This document shows, in pieces, positions 53,603 through 64,000 of a DNA stretch of 64,000 nucleotides (position 1 is the first letter of the stretch; every line of letters starts with the position of its first letter). The position numbers and the translations under genes are program-made. The notes under the pieces were generated by a model. That model was not told the DNA's origin and searched no databases. It was given only the letters and a program-made list of their open reading frames with translations. This DNA comes from Prosopocoilus inquinatus (taxonomy: Eukaryota > Arthropoda > Insecta > Coleoptera > Lucanidae), in the NCBI GenBank assembly GCA_036172665.1, contig CM069873.1, positions 45,044,001-45,108,000 of the forward strand, in the 5' to 3' direction.

Positions 53603-54042
53603 ACAGAATTGTACGTTTTATAAATAGAATTAGCCTGATGTGTATATATTTTGTACGACAAAGCAAAATGGGGTTAATTAAATTAAAACTCACACTCCCA
53701 CCGAACGAATTTTTTATTTCAGGGATTTCAGTGGCAGCCCTGATTTTCAGACTATTTTTGGGTTGCCACTTGCCATTTGTCAATCACGTAGCCCGGATAC
53801 CCGGATTGGTCCCGGAAATGGTTAATTAGTGCTGTTGCTTTCGCATTTTTGTTTATTTACGAACGTGTTTTCTTTTGTTATGCAATTCTGGACGCTAACT
53901 GAACATTTGCGGTTTTAAAGGCCCCCGGGCGGCTCAGAAATACCAGTTTTTGGTGTTTACAAAATAAAAGTAAGTAAACAGAATTACGTACGTATTTCAG
54001 TCGCACCGTGCCCGCATTTACGTGTTATGTGTTTTCAGCAAA

Positions 54043-57000
54043 ATGGCCACAACTGAACAATTTTCGTTGCGGTGGAATAATTTCCACTCTAACCTCACTT
54101 CTGGCTTTCACGATTTGCTGGAGGCTGCCGACATGGTTGATGTCACGCTGGCTGTCGATGGACACTTTCTGCAGGCTCATAAAATTGTACTGTCCATTTG
54201 CAGTCCGTATTTTAAACAATTGTTTAAAGTAAACCCTTGTAAACACCCCATAGTCATTTTAAAGGATGTTACCCATGGAAACATGAAGGATATTTTAGAA
54301 TTTATGTACCTCGGAGAAGTTAATGTATTACGTGAGAATTTACCATCGTTTTTAAGGACTGCCGAGTTACTACAAGTTAAAGGACTTACAGGTGATGATT
54401 CTGTAAGTATTAAAAATAAGAAATGTCAGAAGTGATTCAATTGAAACTTACTGAAAAAAATGTTATTCAATAATTATTATGCATTACAAGCTTAAATTAT
54501 TTTCTTGGTAGTCAAAAACATTTCGTCACATGAATTCATGAAATACTTAGCTCAGATTCACAATAGACATAAACATAAGGTTTACATAAGCATAGAAGGC
54601 AAATAAATGTAATTTTTCAATATGTTTGTTAATGCATTTTATATAAACGCTGAATACAAAGAGCAAGACTCTTTATTAACCATTACAAGACTACTCATTG
54701 ACCTACGGAATGACAAATGTAGCCAAAATTTATGTTTGGAATCCACTGTTTCTGTAATTCTTTATGTTTACGTCAATTATTGGGCTTACTCTTATTTTGG
54801 AAACCACTTATTACTCAGGTAACATGAGGAAATACAATGATTTCTTTGTTTCATGCGAAACATTCCTATAAAATTTCCTCGTTGCATTTTGCAGAGTGAT
54901 ACTTCTTCAAAGAAAGATGAAAAACCTGAATCAGTTTGTGATAACGAAGAAGACACTGACTACACTCAGTTAATGGAACCGGAAGCGACGACATTATCAC
55001 ATTACCCAAACACATCATTACCATCACAATCTACCCAGAAGCAACAACCCATCGTCAATAGTTCAAAACGACACCACACAAAAAGTTCGTTACTTAATTC
55101 GAATTTAAAGCGAATCAAATCAGAGCCGAATGTAATGTCTTTGAATAAGAATAACACGCGAGGGATAGAAATGACTGATTCGAATCTGATACATGACGAT
55201 GATAGCGAATTTATAGAAGTTCCTACGAAGATGGACCAAAGTTTCGACAAAGAAGATTTGGGTATAAAGAAGGAAAACTACCTGTTCGATTCTAATATTG
55301 TTCCGAACATAACAGTGAGTGACACGAACACGCAGGACCATGGTAGGTATTTTTTCTTTGTTTATTCTGCTTGCTAGTTCTTGCATTGCAAGTATTAAAT
55401 TAAAAACTTCAAATTGTTAAGTGCAGGTAATAAATTTGGAAATAATTACAAAGCGCTTTACAATTTTAGGTTTGCAGATGCTTTTTGTATCACTGCATAT
55501 AATTTTGTGTTTTGCTTTTCTTAGTAGAAGTTTCTTTATTGAAATTACAATTAATTCGAACATGTTTTAAAAAAAAAAATGATTGTTTAAAGTCATAGCG
55601 TTACATATTATGCTCAGTGTAAAGTTATCGTTGACTAACTGATTAACACAGCGTTATTATGCCCACATGTATATGTTATTAATATTTGTTATTCTCCAAA
55701 TGCATTTTTAGTGATTTTCCAATTGAACTTAAATAAATTCACGCTATCCATACCTATTTTCAAAAGAAAAATAATTTAAAGAAATTCTTTTTAGAGGCAA
55801 TAAGTTAAATTAGTTTTATTTTTTGCAGCAAGTTCAAGTTAGTGTGTTTAATATTTATGTATTTGCAAATGTTGTTAGAGGTCCTAAGTTGTTTATAGTC
55901 GTTTTATGAATTTGATTTTTTTTGGAGATTAAAAAAATAGAAACCCACTGATATCTATTATACAAATTTATGGTCATTTATTGATGAAAGAATTTTTAAC
56001 AGGGTTCCAACTAATTAAAGGCCCTCCATGGGGTTCTTGTAAACTATAAGAGATGCAAAGATGGTTAAATTACAAAAAAAAGTTGTGCTATTTTGGGGTC
56101 TATAAAAATGTACAAAAAGTTTTTGTCTATTTCTGTTTGGCGGTAATTTTTCCTAAGGCCCATAATGTAACATATTACGCTCGAAAGCAGAAAACAGTAG
56201 ACAATTACAGATTTCTGTAATTTTTCTTTTGCCAAAATAGTACTTCACAGATTTTACAAACGTTTTGAGCTCGTCAAGTTTTCAAAATTTTTAAGAAGCA
56301 CCTACGAAGCCGTATTTAAACACTAATTTTTTGGTTTCGACTGTAATTTGTAAAAACCAATCATATGTTTCAAAAACTAATTTACATTAAATATGTCGTG
56401 CTTTTTTATATTAAAAATATAGCAGAAAGAAATAAAGAAATTTCTTTTGTTCCGAAGACATAAAGAAAACAAATAAGAAACCGCCAATTTGGGATATCAA
56501 AAATCAGAGCAAATAAAAAAAAAACAAATGGAACCTGCGAAAAAAAAAAACGGAAACAAAAGAGAAATGAAAGCAGAAAATACAAGACGTGAAGTGAACA
56601 AAAACAAAATAAGATCGACAACGCCAAGCTGAATGAAAAACAATTTTCCGGACCAATCAAGAAATTCGTTGAAACTTGCACTGCGCAACACACAAGAATA
56701 ACACAACTGAGATGGACACAAAACAAATGAATTAGAAACAGAAAATGAAAACTATAAAAAATCGTCAATAAAGTGCAAAATATCAAAGCAAGAAAGAAGT
56801 AAAAGAAGTACACAGTACGAAAGCGTAAAGTACGGAAAACAGACAAATAAGGTTGATTACTAAGATGAACAAAAACAAAATGAATCTCCAGATGAATAAT
56901 GAATTTAAAAAACAATTGTTGCAAATCGTTTTTGATTGCAGTGAAAACCTCGAGCAGCCTCTGTACAGCTGTTCCAGCCCTGTTTGGGGCTTCTACAGCA

Positions 57001-60000
57001 GAGACGTAGCTCGACATTCCCACTGCAGACCAAAAACGACTTGTCCCATTTATTCGCAATTGCAAGTGATGAACAGATAAAAGAAAAGTTAGTAAAAAAT
57101 AAAAGACAACGGTAAAAAAGCGCCAATCAACAAAGGAGCAAAAAAAAAAACAATTTGATAAAAATAAATAAAAGAAAAATACCTAAGCCATAAATTGAAT
57201 TGAAGAAAAACAACAGAAGTGCTGTGATACTAAGATGGGCAAAAAAGATGAAAATCGACGAAAGTTTTTCCAAATAAAAACAAACTCGTAAGAAACAAAA
57301 GAAAACTATATGAAGGAGTCAATAAAATGCGAAAACCAATTCAATTAAAAAGAAAAAAAGGCGAAATGCAGAAAAAAGGAAATAAAAGCAGTATGGATGG
57401 ACAGAAAAGGAAAAGAAATGCGATTATCGGACTGAAAACTTTTGCAAGTCAAACGAAATATAATAGACGATGCTCAAAGTATCCTCTCCTATAATACTTT
57501 TAAATTAAACCACTGACATGGACAGTTATTATTGATCACGTTGTATGTTGTATTTTTTGCGGTTTAAAATTTTTGGTCGGTGATGTGCTTTTGTTTCGTA
57601 AATTATATTAGATGTAGTATTCTGTTGAGTGTTGTTACGTGAAACTAAGAACAATAGTAAATATAATATTTTTAAACGCCAAATATGTCTAAATTGTAGG
57701 GCAAACGGCGGAATTGCGCCCAATCTGACAACTCTGGGATTGACAGTTTCTCAGATACGACTGTCAACTGTTTTTTCTCTTATGGCCGCTAAGTTGGTAT
57801 TCGTACCACGTGATACAAAAAATGAAATCTGAATACGAGATACTTATGCTTTTGTTTTAAAACAAAATATTAAGTTACTGAAAAAATAGTTTCAGAAAAG
57901 AACATTCTTTATCTGTTATCTTTTATTTTCTTATATTTCATTTATAAATGCATTGCTACCACCTTAATACAATTACGTTAACTCCTGGTCACTTATCGAA
58001 ATGTGGTGGGAAGTTGCGCTGAAGCGTCAATCAACTGTCCTGAGCTAGTTTCTGAAGGGGAAGGGTGGGTATAACAACAAAAGCGCCAAGAAGTTACCTC
58101 AGCTAAAATGCGCACTATAGAACCGAGTCCCAAGGATCTACAGCTTGCGGTGATATTCGAAAACTACCAAGTGATACCCTTACACCCGATCATTTAAGAT
58201 AATTTGTCGACGCAGCAAAACACCAAACGTACTTAAAATAACTATATTTAGGCATACTAAGTCGTAATGCAACAACAAGAAACACAATAGCGTGAGGGGC
58301 CTAATATAATCTAAATATTTAATCTCAGTACGATATTCAAATTAAATAAAAATAAAATTAAATAGTTTTACCCTTCACAGAAATGTGAATCGGTAATTCA
58401 ATATCCTTAAATTATCCTTGGTTTATAATAACCACGAGAAAACGTTACATGTGCCGAAAATATTTACGTAAGCGATTAAATTACGTCAATTTTTGGATAG
58501 TTCTTGCTCGTGAGAATTGCAGAGAATATCAAACAAATAAAAAAGCTTTTTAAAAACGAGCTAAAAGAGTAATTATAATTGCGAAACGTCAAGTAAGTCA
58601 ATAAATTACTCTTTTAGCTCGTTTTTAAAAAGCTTTTTTATTTGTTTCATATTCTCTAAATTACGTCAGTTATAAAACAGAAATATACGTTACTCTAATT
58701 CTAGTTAGATGATGAGCGGCGTTGACGGTCGCAGTCATTTATCAGCAATCAGTTATTCTTTATTTAGACGGTTCCAATCTCAGCTACTCTTACTGCGAAT
58801 TGATTTGAAGCTATTTCTGGAGGCTGGATGGTCCCAAACATGCCCAATCGCATTTCCAGTTGGGATTTTAGCAGGACAATCTAAAATCCTCATTCCGACT
58901 TCATGTATGTTTTCTTACACAATCCAAGTAATGACAGTGGTGCGTTATTGTGCATTAATAGGAAGTTTGGACCAATGAATGGTGCGTGGAGTTCAACACG
59001 TGGTTCAGAAACCTCCCTGATGACCTATCGGTAGTCACAGCACCATTATTCACAACCACTAACTCCGTACGCGCCTTTAAAGATACTCTACCCTAGACCA
59101 TAATGGAACCGTCGCCGAAAATTGAGTATTTCTAAAATTGCATTGCTCATATTACTCACTATATCTGAACTAAACAAACAGAACTGTGATTCATCTGTAA
59201 ACAAATTTTTGGCGCCGCCGTTATGAGCATTCTATTCAAAGCGCTCTCTGATAAATTGCAATCTTGGTAGATGATGCTCCTTGGTGTTTAAGGGACCTTT
59301 ATGGAATACTCTAGCGTGATTTCCCATATCACGAAGATGATTTCTTATGTTTTGTGTGATAATTTGAACATTCATTGCATTGTACGGGGTGGCCCGACGA
59401 TGCGTATTTCTTCTGTGAGGTTTATGGGAAAAAATTAGGAAAGAAATCGATAAAGAATTTTATAATAGACAATACTCAGTATACTATAAAATTATTTTAA
59501 ACTATACAGAGTGATCAGAAAAATAGTGGCTCGTGGAAACTAATTTCTTTCTAATGGAACACCTGTATGTTTTTAGATATTTGGATGTGCCGCAGTGAGC
59601 TGATTACAACGGTATAAAAATATGTTGATTTCATTGAACTACTTTCGTAAAATATTTTTTTTTTCTTGTAGAATTCTGCAAAAATTCAGTCAGTTTGAAT
59701 ATGAATTTCTGATTACTGACGTAACACAGACGAACGAATTTTTAGGACTTTGGCCTTTATGAAAATGTGAACAAAATTAAGTTATCTTTTTGCATCATAC
59801 CGAGCGATCGATACTTACGAAACATTCAGTATTTTTAAATGGAGCGGCCTACTTTTTATTTCAGAAATGGATAGCACTTAAATGTAGATTTCTGCTGATA
59901 TAAGATTATATACTTTTATTTCTAATAATTTCGTTACTAGAATTTTTCTTTTTATAAGTATTTCAATGGTCGGCGTTTTAAACTACACATCCAGTATTGC

Positions 60001-62922
60001 TACTTTCCTACTTAAATTCATTCATTCCAAGTCCATTCCATTTTTCGATCATTTGATTCTACTTTCAAAGATCTCTAATTTGAATACCCTCGCGATTGGA
60101 TTTATTTTACCAAAAATAATTTAAAACCGACCATTGAAATACTTGTAAAAAGAAAATTTTTAGTGATGAAATTATTAAAAATAAAGGTATATAACCTGAT
60201 ATCAGCAGAAAGCTACATTTAAGTGCTATCCATTTCTAAAATAAAAAGTAGGCCGTTCTATTAAAAAAAAATGAGATACCGAATGTTTCGTAAGTATCGA
60301 TCGCTCGATATAATGCAAAAAGATATCTTAATTTTCTTCACATTTTCATAAAGGCCAAAGTCCTAAAAATATCGTGTTAGATTTTCATTCGTCTGTGTTA
60401 TCTCATTAATCAGAAATTCATACTACAACTGACTGAATTTTTGCAGAATTCTTCAAGAAAAAAAAAATTTACGAAAGTAGTTCAATGAAATCAATATATT
60501 TTTATACCGTTGTTATTTGCTCACTGCGGCACATCCAAATATCTAAAGATATACAGGATGTTCCATTAAAAAAAAATAGTTTCCACAAACCGCCATTTTC
60601 CTGATCACTCTGTATAGCTCAAAATAATTTTACAATATGCCGCGTATTGTCTAGTGTAAAATTCTTTATCGATTTTTTTCCTATAGGCCTCACAGGAGAA
60701 ATACGCATCATTGGGCCACCCCGTACAATTAAATTTTCAGCATTTTTGTAGTGCAATGTCGGGTACGCATGGCACTTAAATGTAAGGAATTGGACGTTTA
60801 AGGCGCTTGTTGCCCTTTTATGACATTGTACTGCTTTATTTCTTAATCCCCACTTTCCCTAAACCGCCTAGAATTCTTGAAATTGTCAACTGCTGAGCGT
60901 CGTTGGTTATGGCTGGATATCTTCCACTATGCCCATCTTTAATCAATATAATGGCTTCAACAGTTTGATCACGACTTAAATTTCCAAAATTGCGAACAGG
61001 AACTTCATCTTCATATTTGAGAACAATATAACTAAATTTTTTAGAATAATCGCTTGTTAAAATTATGACAAACTTAGGATATACACTAAGACGTGTGTTC
61101 ACCTTAACGTGTCGAAACAGTAACGAGTTAAAATAAAAGGTATTTTGTAAATAAAAATAACTGTTATCATAAATTTGTGTATTATTATTGGCAAATATCA
61201 AATGAAAAGGTGAGCCGTATGATTTAATTCACGACATGAGATGAGTTTAACAGTTCCAACGGCCACTAGACCACAAACTCAGATGAACATATGTTATAGT
61301 GTCGTCTAAAAAAGTAATCTTATCCCCTCTCGTTATTTTTATCTTGCCAAAAACATAAAACATGTTTTTGTAAAGAAAACCTTGAATATATATTTTTTAA
61401 TTCAAAGAGGGTGATCTCTTCAAAACACAAATTTTTCAATTATATGTTAGAAATTAGTTTATAACTTATTGACTGACAAATGCGCTTATGATAAAAAATC
61501 AGTTAATTAATTACTTATTTCTGTAACGCGTAAACTAAATTATGATTCATGCGAAGTGCAAAACTGTGAACATGAAGTTTCTTGAGGGTTTGATTATTAT
61601 TATTTTTTTAATTTAAAATTAATTCGCATCCGTAGAAGTTTAATTGAACGCATTTATTTATCTTACTTTCAGTTTGGCTGAATGTTTTTGTGTATTTCGT
61701 TGCATATTATTTCTTGCCTCATTGCATGGTAAGTACTAATACATTAGTTTAATCTTTGCAGCAAGTTGCGAAGCTTGTGGAAAGTTAATGAGGAAAAGTA
61801 GCATACGAAGACATATGTATGACGTGCATATCCCCACACAGCAGTTACCTTGTGATATTTGTCATAAACTCTTCAAAACTGCTAACAGCCTCACCACACA
61901 TCTCATAACTATTCATAAGCAGCTCAAATCAGACAGACAAAGATACAAAACTTAAACGCACTCTAATTTTGTATCTCATCATTATTATTATTTTTTTTGT
62001 TACGTGTTTTATGTAAAGATAAATTTTACGGATGTTTCATATTTGTATTTTTAACTTCATCAATGTTATATGCAGGTATTCTGAAAGTGTGTAATTAAAT
62101 GACATTTAAATAAATAATTGCAATAATTGTTCGTAGCTTATTTTTTTAAGCATTAAAGTCTTTTATATTTAACCATAGTAACTTGGTATAATTTAAATTA
62201 ATACAATTAAATTTAATTGCTATTGTAAAATAATGGAAGCATTTTTCTTTTGAGGTTTTTATTTTATTAAATAAATTGGTCGTAATTTCATTACTATTTT
62301 TAAAATGATGCGAATGAAGTTAACTTCTATTTATTGTGAATATTTTATTAAGTTGAATGTTCTTGTTGTAGGAACATATTTGTAAATATATTATTACATA
62401 CTTTCTGAGAGTAGAAGCATGTAAATACTAAAACATAAATTAAAAATTTGTCAAAACAAAACGAATTTACATAGTTAAATAATTTATATTTCTATATTAT
62501 TGTTATATAAATCTCAAAATACAAAACCTTAAAGTAAAAATACAGGTTTTTTTTTTCATTGGATCCCTATTGACTTTTTAATGCTGCTCTCGGATTGCGA
62601 CGGAGTAAGAATACAGCATGCGTATTGCCAATTTCATTGTCACTCTATTAATTTTCGATTGTATTTAGGAAAAGCCGAAGCAAAGTACGGCAAGACTCAC
62701 CTGTTCAAATGTGAAAAGTGTACAAAAGGCTTTTCAAGGAGAGATCACCTGAGAACTCATGAAAAAAACATCCACGGTGAAGACGCCGGGCCGTTCGCTT
62801 GCATAATTTGCTCTCAATTGTATAAGAATTCTGAAAGTCTGCGTAAGCATATTGCCAAGTTCCACTACCATAAAGTTCAAGAGGTACCTGCCAGAGTTCA
62901 GAAAATTCAAATAAACGCTTAA
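54043..62922 (+). CDS. BTB/POZ C2H2 zinc-finger transcription factor, alternative 3' exons
   Basis: Exon A is 54039-54402 (acceptor GTTTTCAG, ATG 54043, 120 codons, phase 0). Exon B is 54895-55342, ending in phase 1. Two 3' exons, 61762-61955 and 62669-62922, both accept that phase. Exon A is a TTK-type BTB domain (FSLRWNNFHSNLTSGFHDLL, VDVTLAVDG, QAHKIVLSICSPYF, LPSFLRTAELLQVKGL), which mediates dimerisation. Exon B is a polar linker with a KRIKSEPN motif that could be a sumoylation site. The zinc fingers bind DNA. One BTB exon with interchangeable finger exons is the layout of insect lola- and mod(mdg4)-type nuclear factors; the BTB looks closer to mod(mdg4), but the fingers are C2H2 rather than FLYWCH. 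The 6.4-kb intron is full of mobile DNA. Confidence 0.85.
54895..55342 (+). CDS. BTB gene linker exon
   Basis: 448 nt after acceptor TTTTGCAG; Ser/Asn/Lys-rich and acidic, with no fold recognised. It ends CATG before donor GTAGGT. It is the common donor for both zinc-finger exons. Confidence 0.75.
55343..56399. other. BTB intron, no other feature
   Basis: AT-rich intron sequence. An isolated acceptor-like TTTTTTGCAG near 55823 leads to no zinc-finger frame. Confidence 0.5.
56400..57745 (-). repeat. Unclassified A-rich repeat, copy B, with nested ribozyme relic
   Basis: This is the inverted, diverged counterpart of 15046-16100. At 56925-57090 it is interrupted by a minus-oriented copy of the hammerhead-bearing family, with a damaged core (CTGTAGA, GGAAC). 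ORFs here are low-complexity artefacts. Confidence 0.6.
58521..58657. repeat. Hairpin MITE in BTB intron
   Basis: About 55-bp arms (AGAGAATATCAAACAAATAA ... ) pair almost perfectly around a short loop. Confidence 0.8.
58709..61020 (-). pseudogene. Tc1-like transposase fossil split by a palindromic element
   Basis: Reading down the minus strand, NLSRDQTVEAIILIKDGHS ... TISRILG (about 61000-60870) is a Tc1-type N-terminal helix-turn-helix. After the inserted element, HLRDMGNHARVFHKGPLNTK and LPRLQFIRER (about 59340-59250) give the linker. Then FTDESQFCLF supplies the second catalytic Asp region, followed by PFIGPNFLLMHNNAPL and CPAKIPTGNAIGHVWD, which correspond to the Tc1 DNARPH and WPARSPDLNPIEHVWD regions. 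Stops and frameshifts are frequent, so it is long dead. Confidence 0.8.
59385..60723. mobile_element. 1.34-kb palindromic element with ~600-bp arms
   Basis: Ends CGGGGTGGCCC at 59385 and its complement at 60723, flanked by TA (59383-59384 and 60724-60725). The arms match for about 600 bp (GATGCGTATTTCT, GCACATCCAAATATCT, GGCCAAAGTCCTAAAAAT, GTAGGCCG) around a ~150-bp centre. No ORF. It inserted into the Tc1 fossil. Confidence 0.88.
61762..61955 (+). CDS. BTB gene alternative zinc-finger exon 1
   Basis: After acceptor CTTTGCAG the frame reads SCEACGKLMRKSSIRRHMYD, then a second C2H2 finger (LPCDICHKLF...SLTTHLITIH), and stops at 61953. An AATAAA occurs near 62106. Joined in phase 1 to 55342. 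Confidence 0.85.
62669..62922 (+). CDS. BTB gene alternative zinc-finger exon 2
   Basis: After acceptor TGTATTTAG the frame has two C2H2 fingers, FKCEKCTKGFSRRDHLRTHE and FACIICSQLYKNSESLRKH, and stops at 62922, followed closely by AATAAA (about 62926). It takes the same phase as the 61762 exon, so the two are alternatives. Confidence 0.85.
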
Positions 62923-62931
62923 ATTAAATAA

Positions 62932-64000
62932 AAAGAAAGAAAAGAATTGTGTGCTTTGGGCATTATGTTTAAGCAAATATTATTAGAATACCTAAGAATT
63001 TGCAATTGTTTAGTTACGTATTTACCTGACCACTATTAATAATCTACAGTTCAGTATATTATTGCATTTTTATACCCTGTTCTAGACGTAAAGAAGTTTG
63101 TACATATTTTTCATAAAGTTTTTTTTTACGTATGTTTCCAATAAGGAGAATGTTAATATTGTTTTTTTCGTGTATTTAGGTTATCCTACCCACGTGAAGT
63201 TTGTTGGAAATTTCTTGTTTCTACATTTTATATTCATTTAAAATCTAACTTTTGTGTTATTTAAAAATATTCGTGAATCAAGTTTACTTCTCAGTTTTTT
63301 GTGCTTAATATCATTTTACAAAGTAATTCTATTTTTTTCTCACTGTTTCATTTTTAATAATTGTTTCAGATTAATTGGAATAATTGTTCTACATTTTGGA
63401 CATTGCAATTACAACTTTATATTAAAGTAAATTTTAAAAAATGAGAGAAATTAAGCTAGTTGTTATAAAAAAATATTTTTTTTAGATTGTACTGTTAGTG
63501 TTACTTTCTAATTTTGCACAATAACTTGGAAATGATAAAAGTGGCTTCCCTTCGCACAATTCAGAATAAAGAACAAACCTTGTCGTTAATTTTTATTTTT
63601 TCTTTACTAAAACTTTTTTTTTTTTGAATAATTTAACTGTTTATGTAAATATTTTGTTTTTGAAGTTTATTTCCATATATTCACTTATTTTATTATTTTA
63701 TTTTGGACTATGGATATTAGTTATTCTACGAAAATAAAAGAAACGAGTTGGAATTTCATGATTAATAAATAATCAAAAGTTGTTGTTAATGAATTTCGTT
63801 TACAAAGTTACTGTAATTTTGTTAAAATATTCGTTAGAACTAGTCATTTTAAATATATGCTGTAAATGACAATATTATTTAGTTTTTTATACATACACGT
63901 TAAAAGTAATGGTCAGGAAAGTTATTAGTATTATTGTGTCACGATGGTATTGTTATTATATAACTATTTTTTATAATTTATATTAAATTTCTCGCAAGTG
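62932..64000. other. 3' flank of BTB gene, AT-rich
   Basis: T-rich sequence with several AATAAA words; likely 3' UTR and intergenic DNA. I looked for a third zinc-finger exon (CxxC followed by HxxxH after an acceptor) and saw none. Confidence 0.45.

Noticed and set aside
61202..61500. Possible additional zinc-finger exon in the BTB intron
   Set aside because: No CxxC/HxxxH pattern and no acceptor in phase.

Overview
The window is AT-rich, intron-containing animal DNA, almost certainly from an insect: it holds a BTB/POZ C2H2 zinc-finger gene of insect type, animal CACTA, Tc1/mariner, hAT, Ty3/Gypsy, Ty1/Copia and Penelope-like elements, and many small MITEs. No bacterial features, tRNA or rRNA genes were seen. 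The insect order cannot be fixed from the sequence.

Region by region. (1) 518-10974, minus strand: a decayed CACTA/EnSpm-like transposon with a transposase and a DUF4806-type second gene. Its introns have been invaded by a deleted mariner-like element (982-1643), hammerhead-bearing repeats (8041-8540) and a pair of Penelope-like elements arranged as a ~2.7-kb-arm palindrome (1788-7241), each with an 838-codon RT plus GIY-YIG ORF. (2) 11735-14656: ~80-bp tandem repeats abutting a truncated Gypsy pol. (3) 15046-18218: unclassified T-rich repeat and non-coding DNA. (4) 18219-19211: a single-exon host gene of unknown function. (5) 19846-20460: two MITEs sharing one TA. (6) 20915-27515, minus: a near-complete Ty3/Gypsy element with LTRs and a 4-bp target duplication. 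Its pol ends in a TARG1/OARD1-like macro domain followed by a CCCH zinc finger; gag, pro and pol are separated by an apparent -1 frameshift site and an in-frame UGA. (7) 27730-31435: a 69-bp minisatellite and a fold-back element with 172-bp repeats. (8) 33722-34750: a repeat carrying a hammerhead ribozyme with a complete conserved core. (9) 36303-45271: an inverted-repeat element hosting a Copia element; 3,340 bp of it is duplicated in tandem. (10) 45851-48099: a hAT element with 8-bp target duplications. (11) 48475-53192: MITEs. (12) 54043-62922, plus: the BTB gene, with a shared BTB exon, a linker exon and two in-phase alternative zinc-finger 3' exons. Its large intron carries a Tc1 fossil split by a palindromic element, and an unclassified repeat with a nested ribozyme relic.

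Most of the window is therefore nested mobile DNA between two or three host genes. The most notable signals are the Gypsy element with an ADP-ribose-type macro domain, the conserved hammerhead ribozyme family, the head-to-head Penelope pair, and the in-frame 69-nt intron that could fuse the CACTA transposase to the DUF4806 protein. Splice sites and fusions are read from sequence only; no transcript or database search was available.
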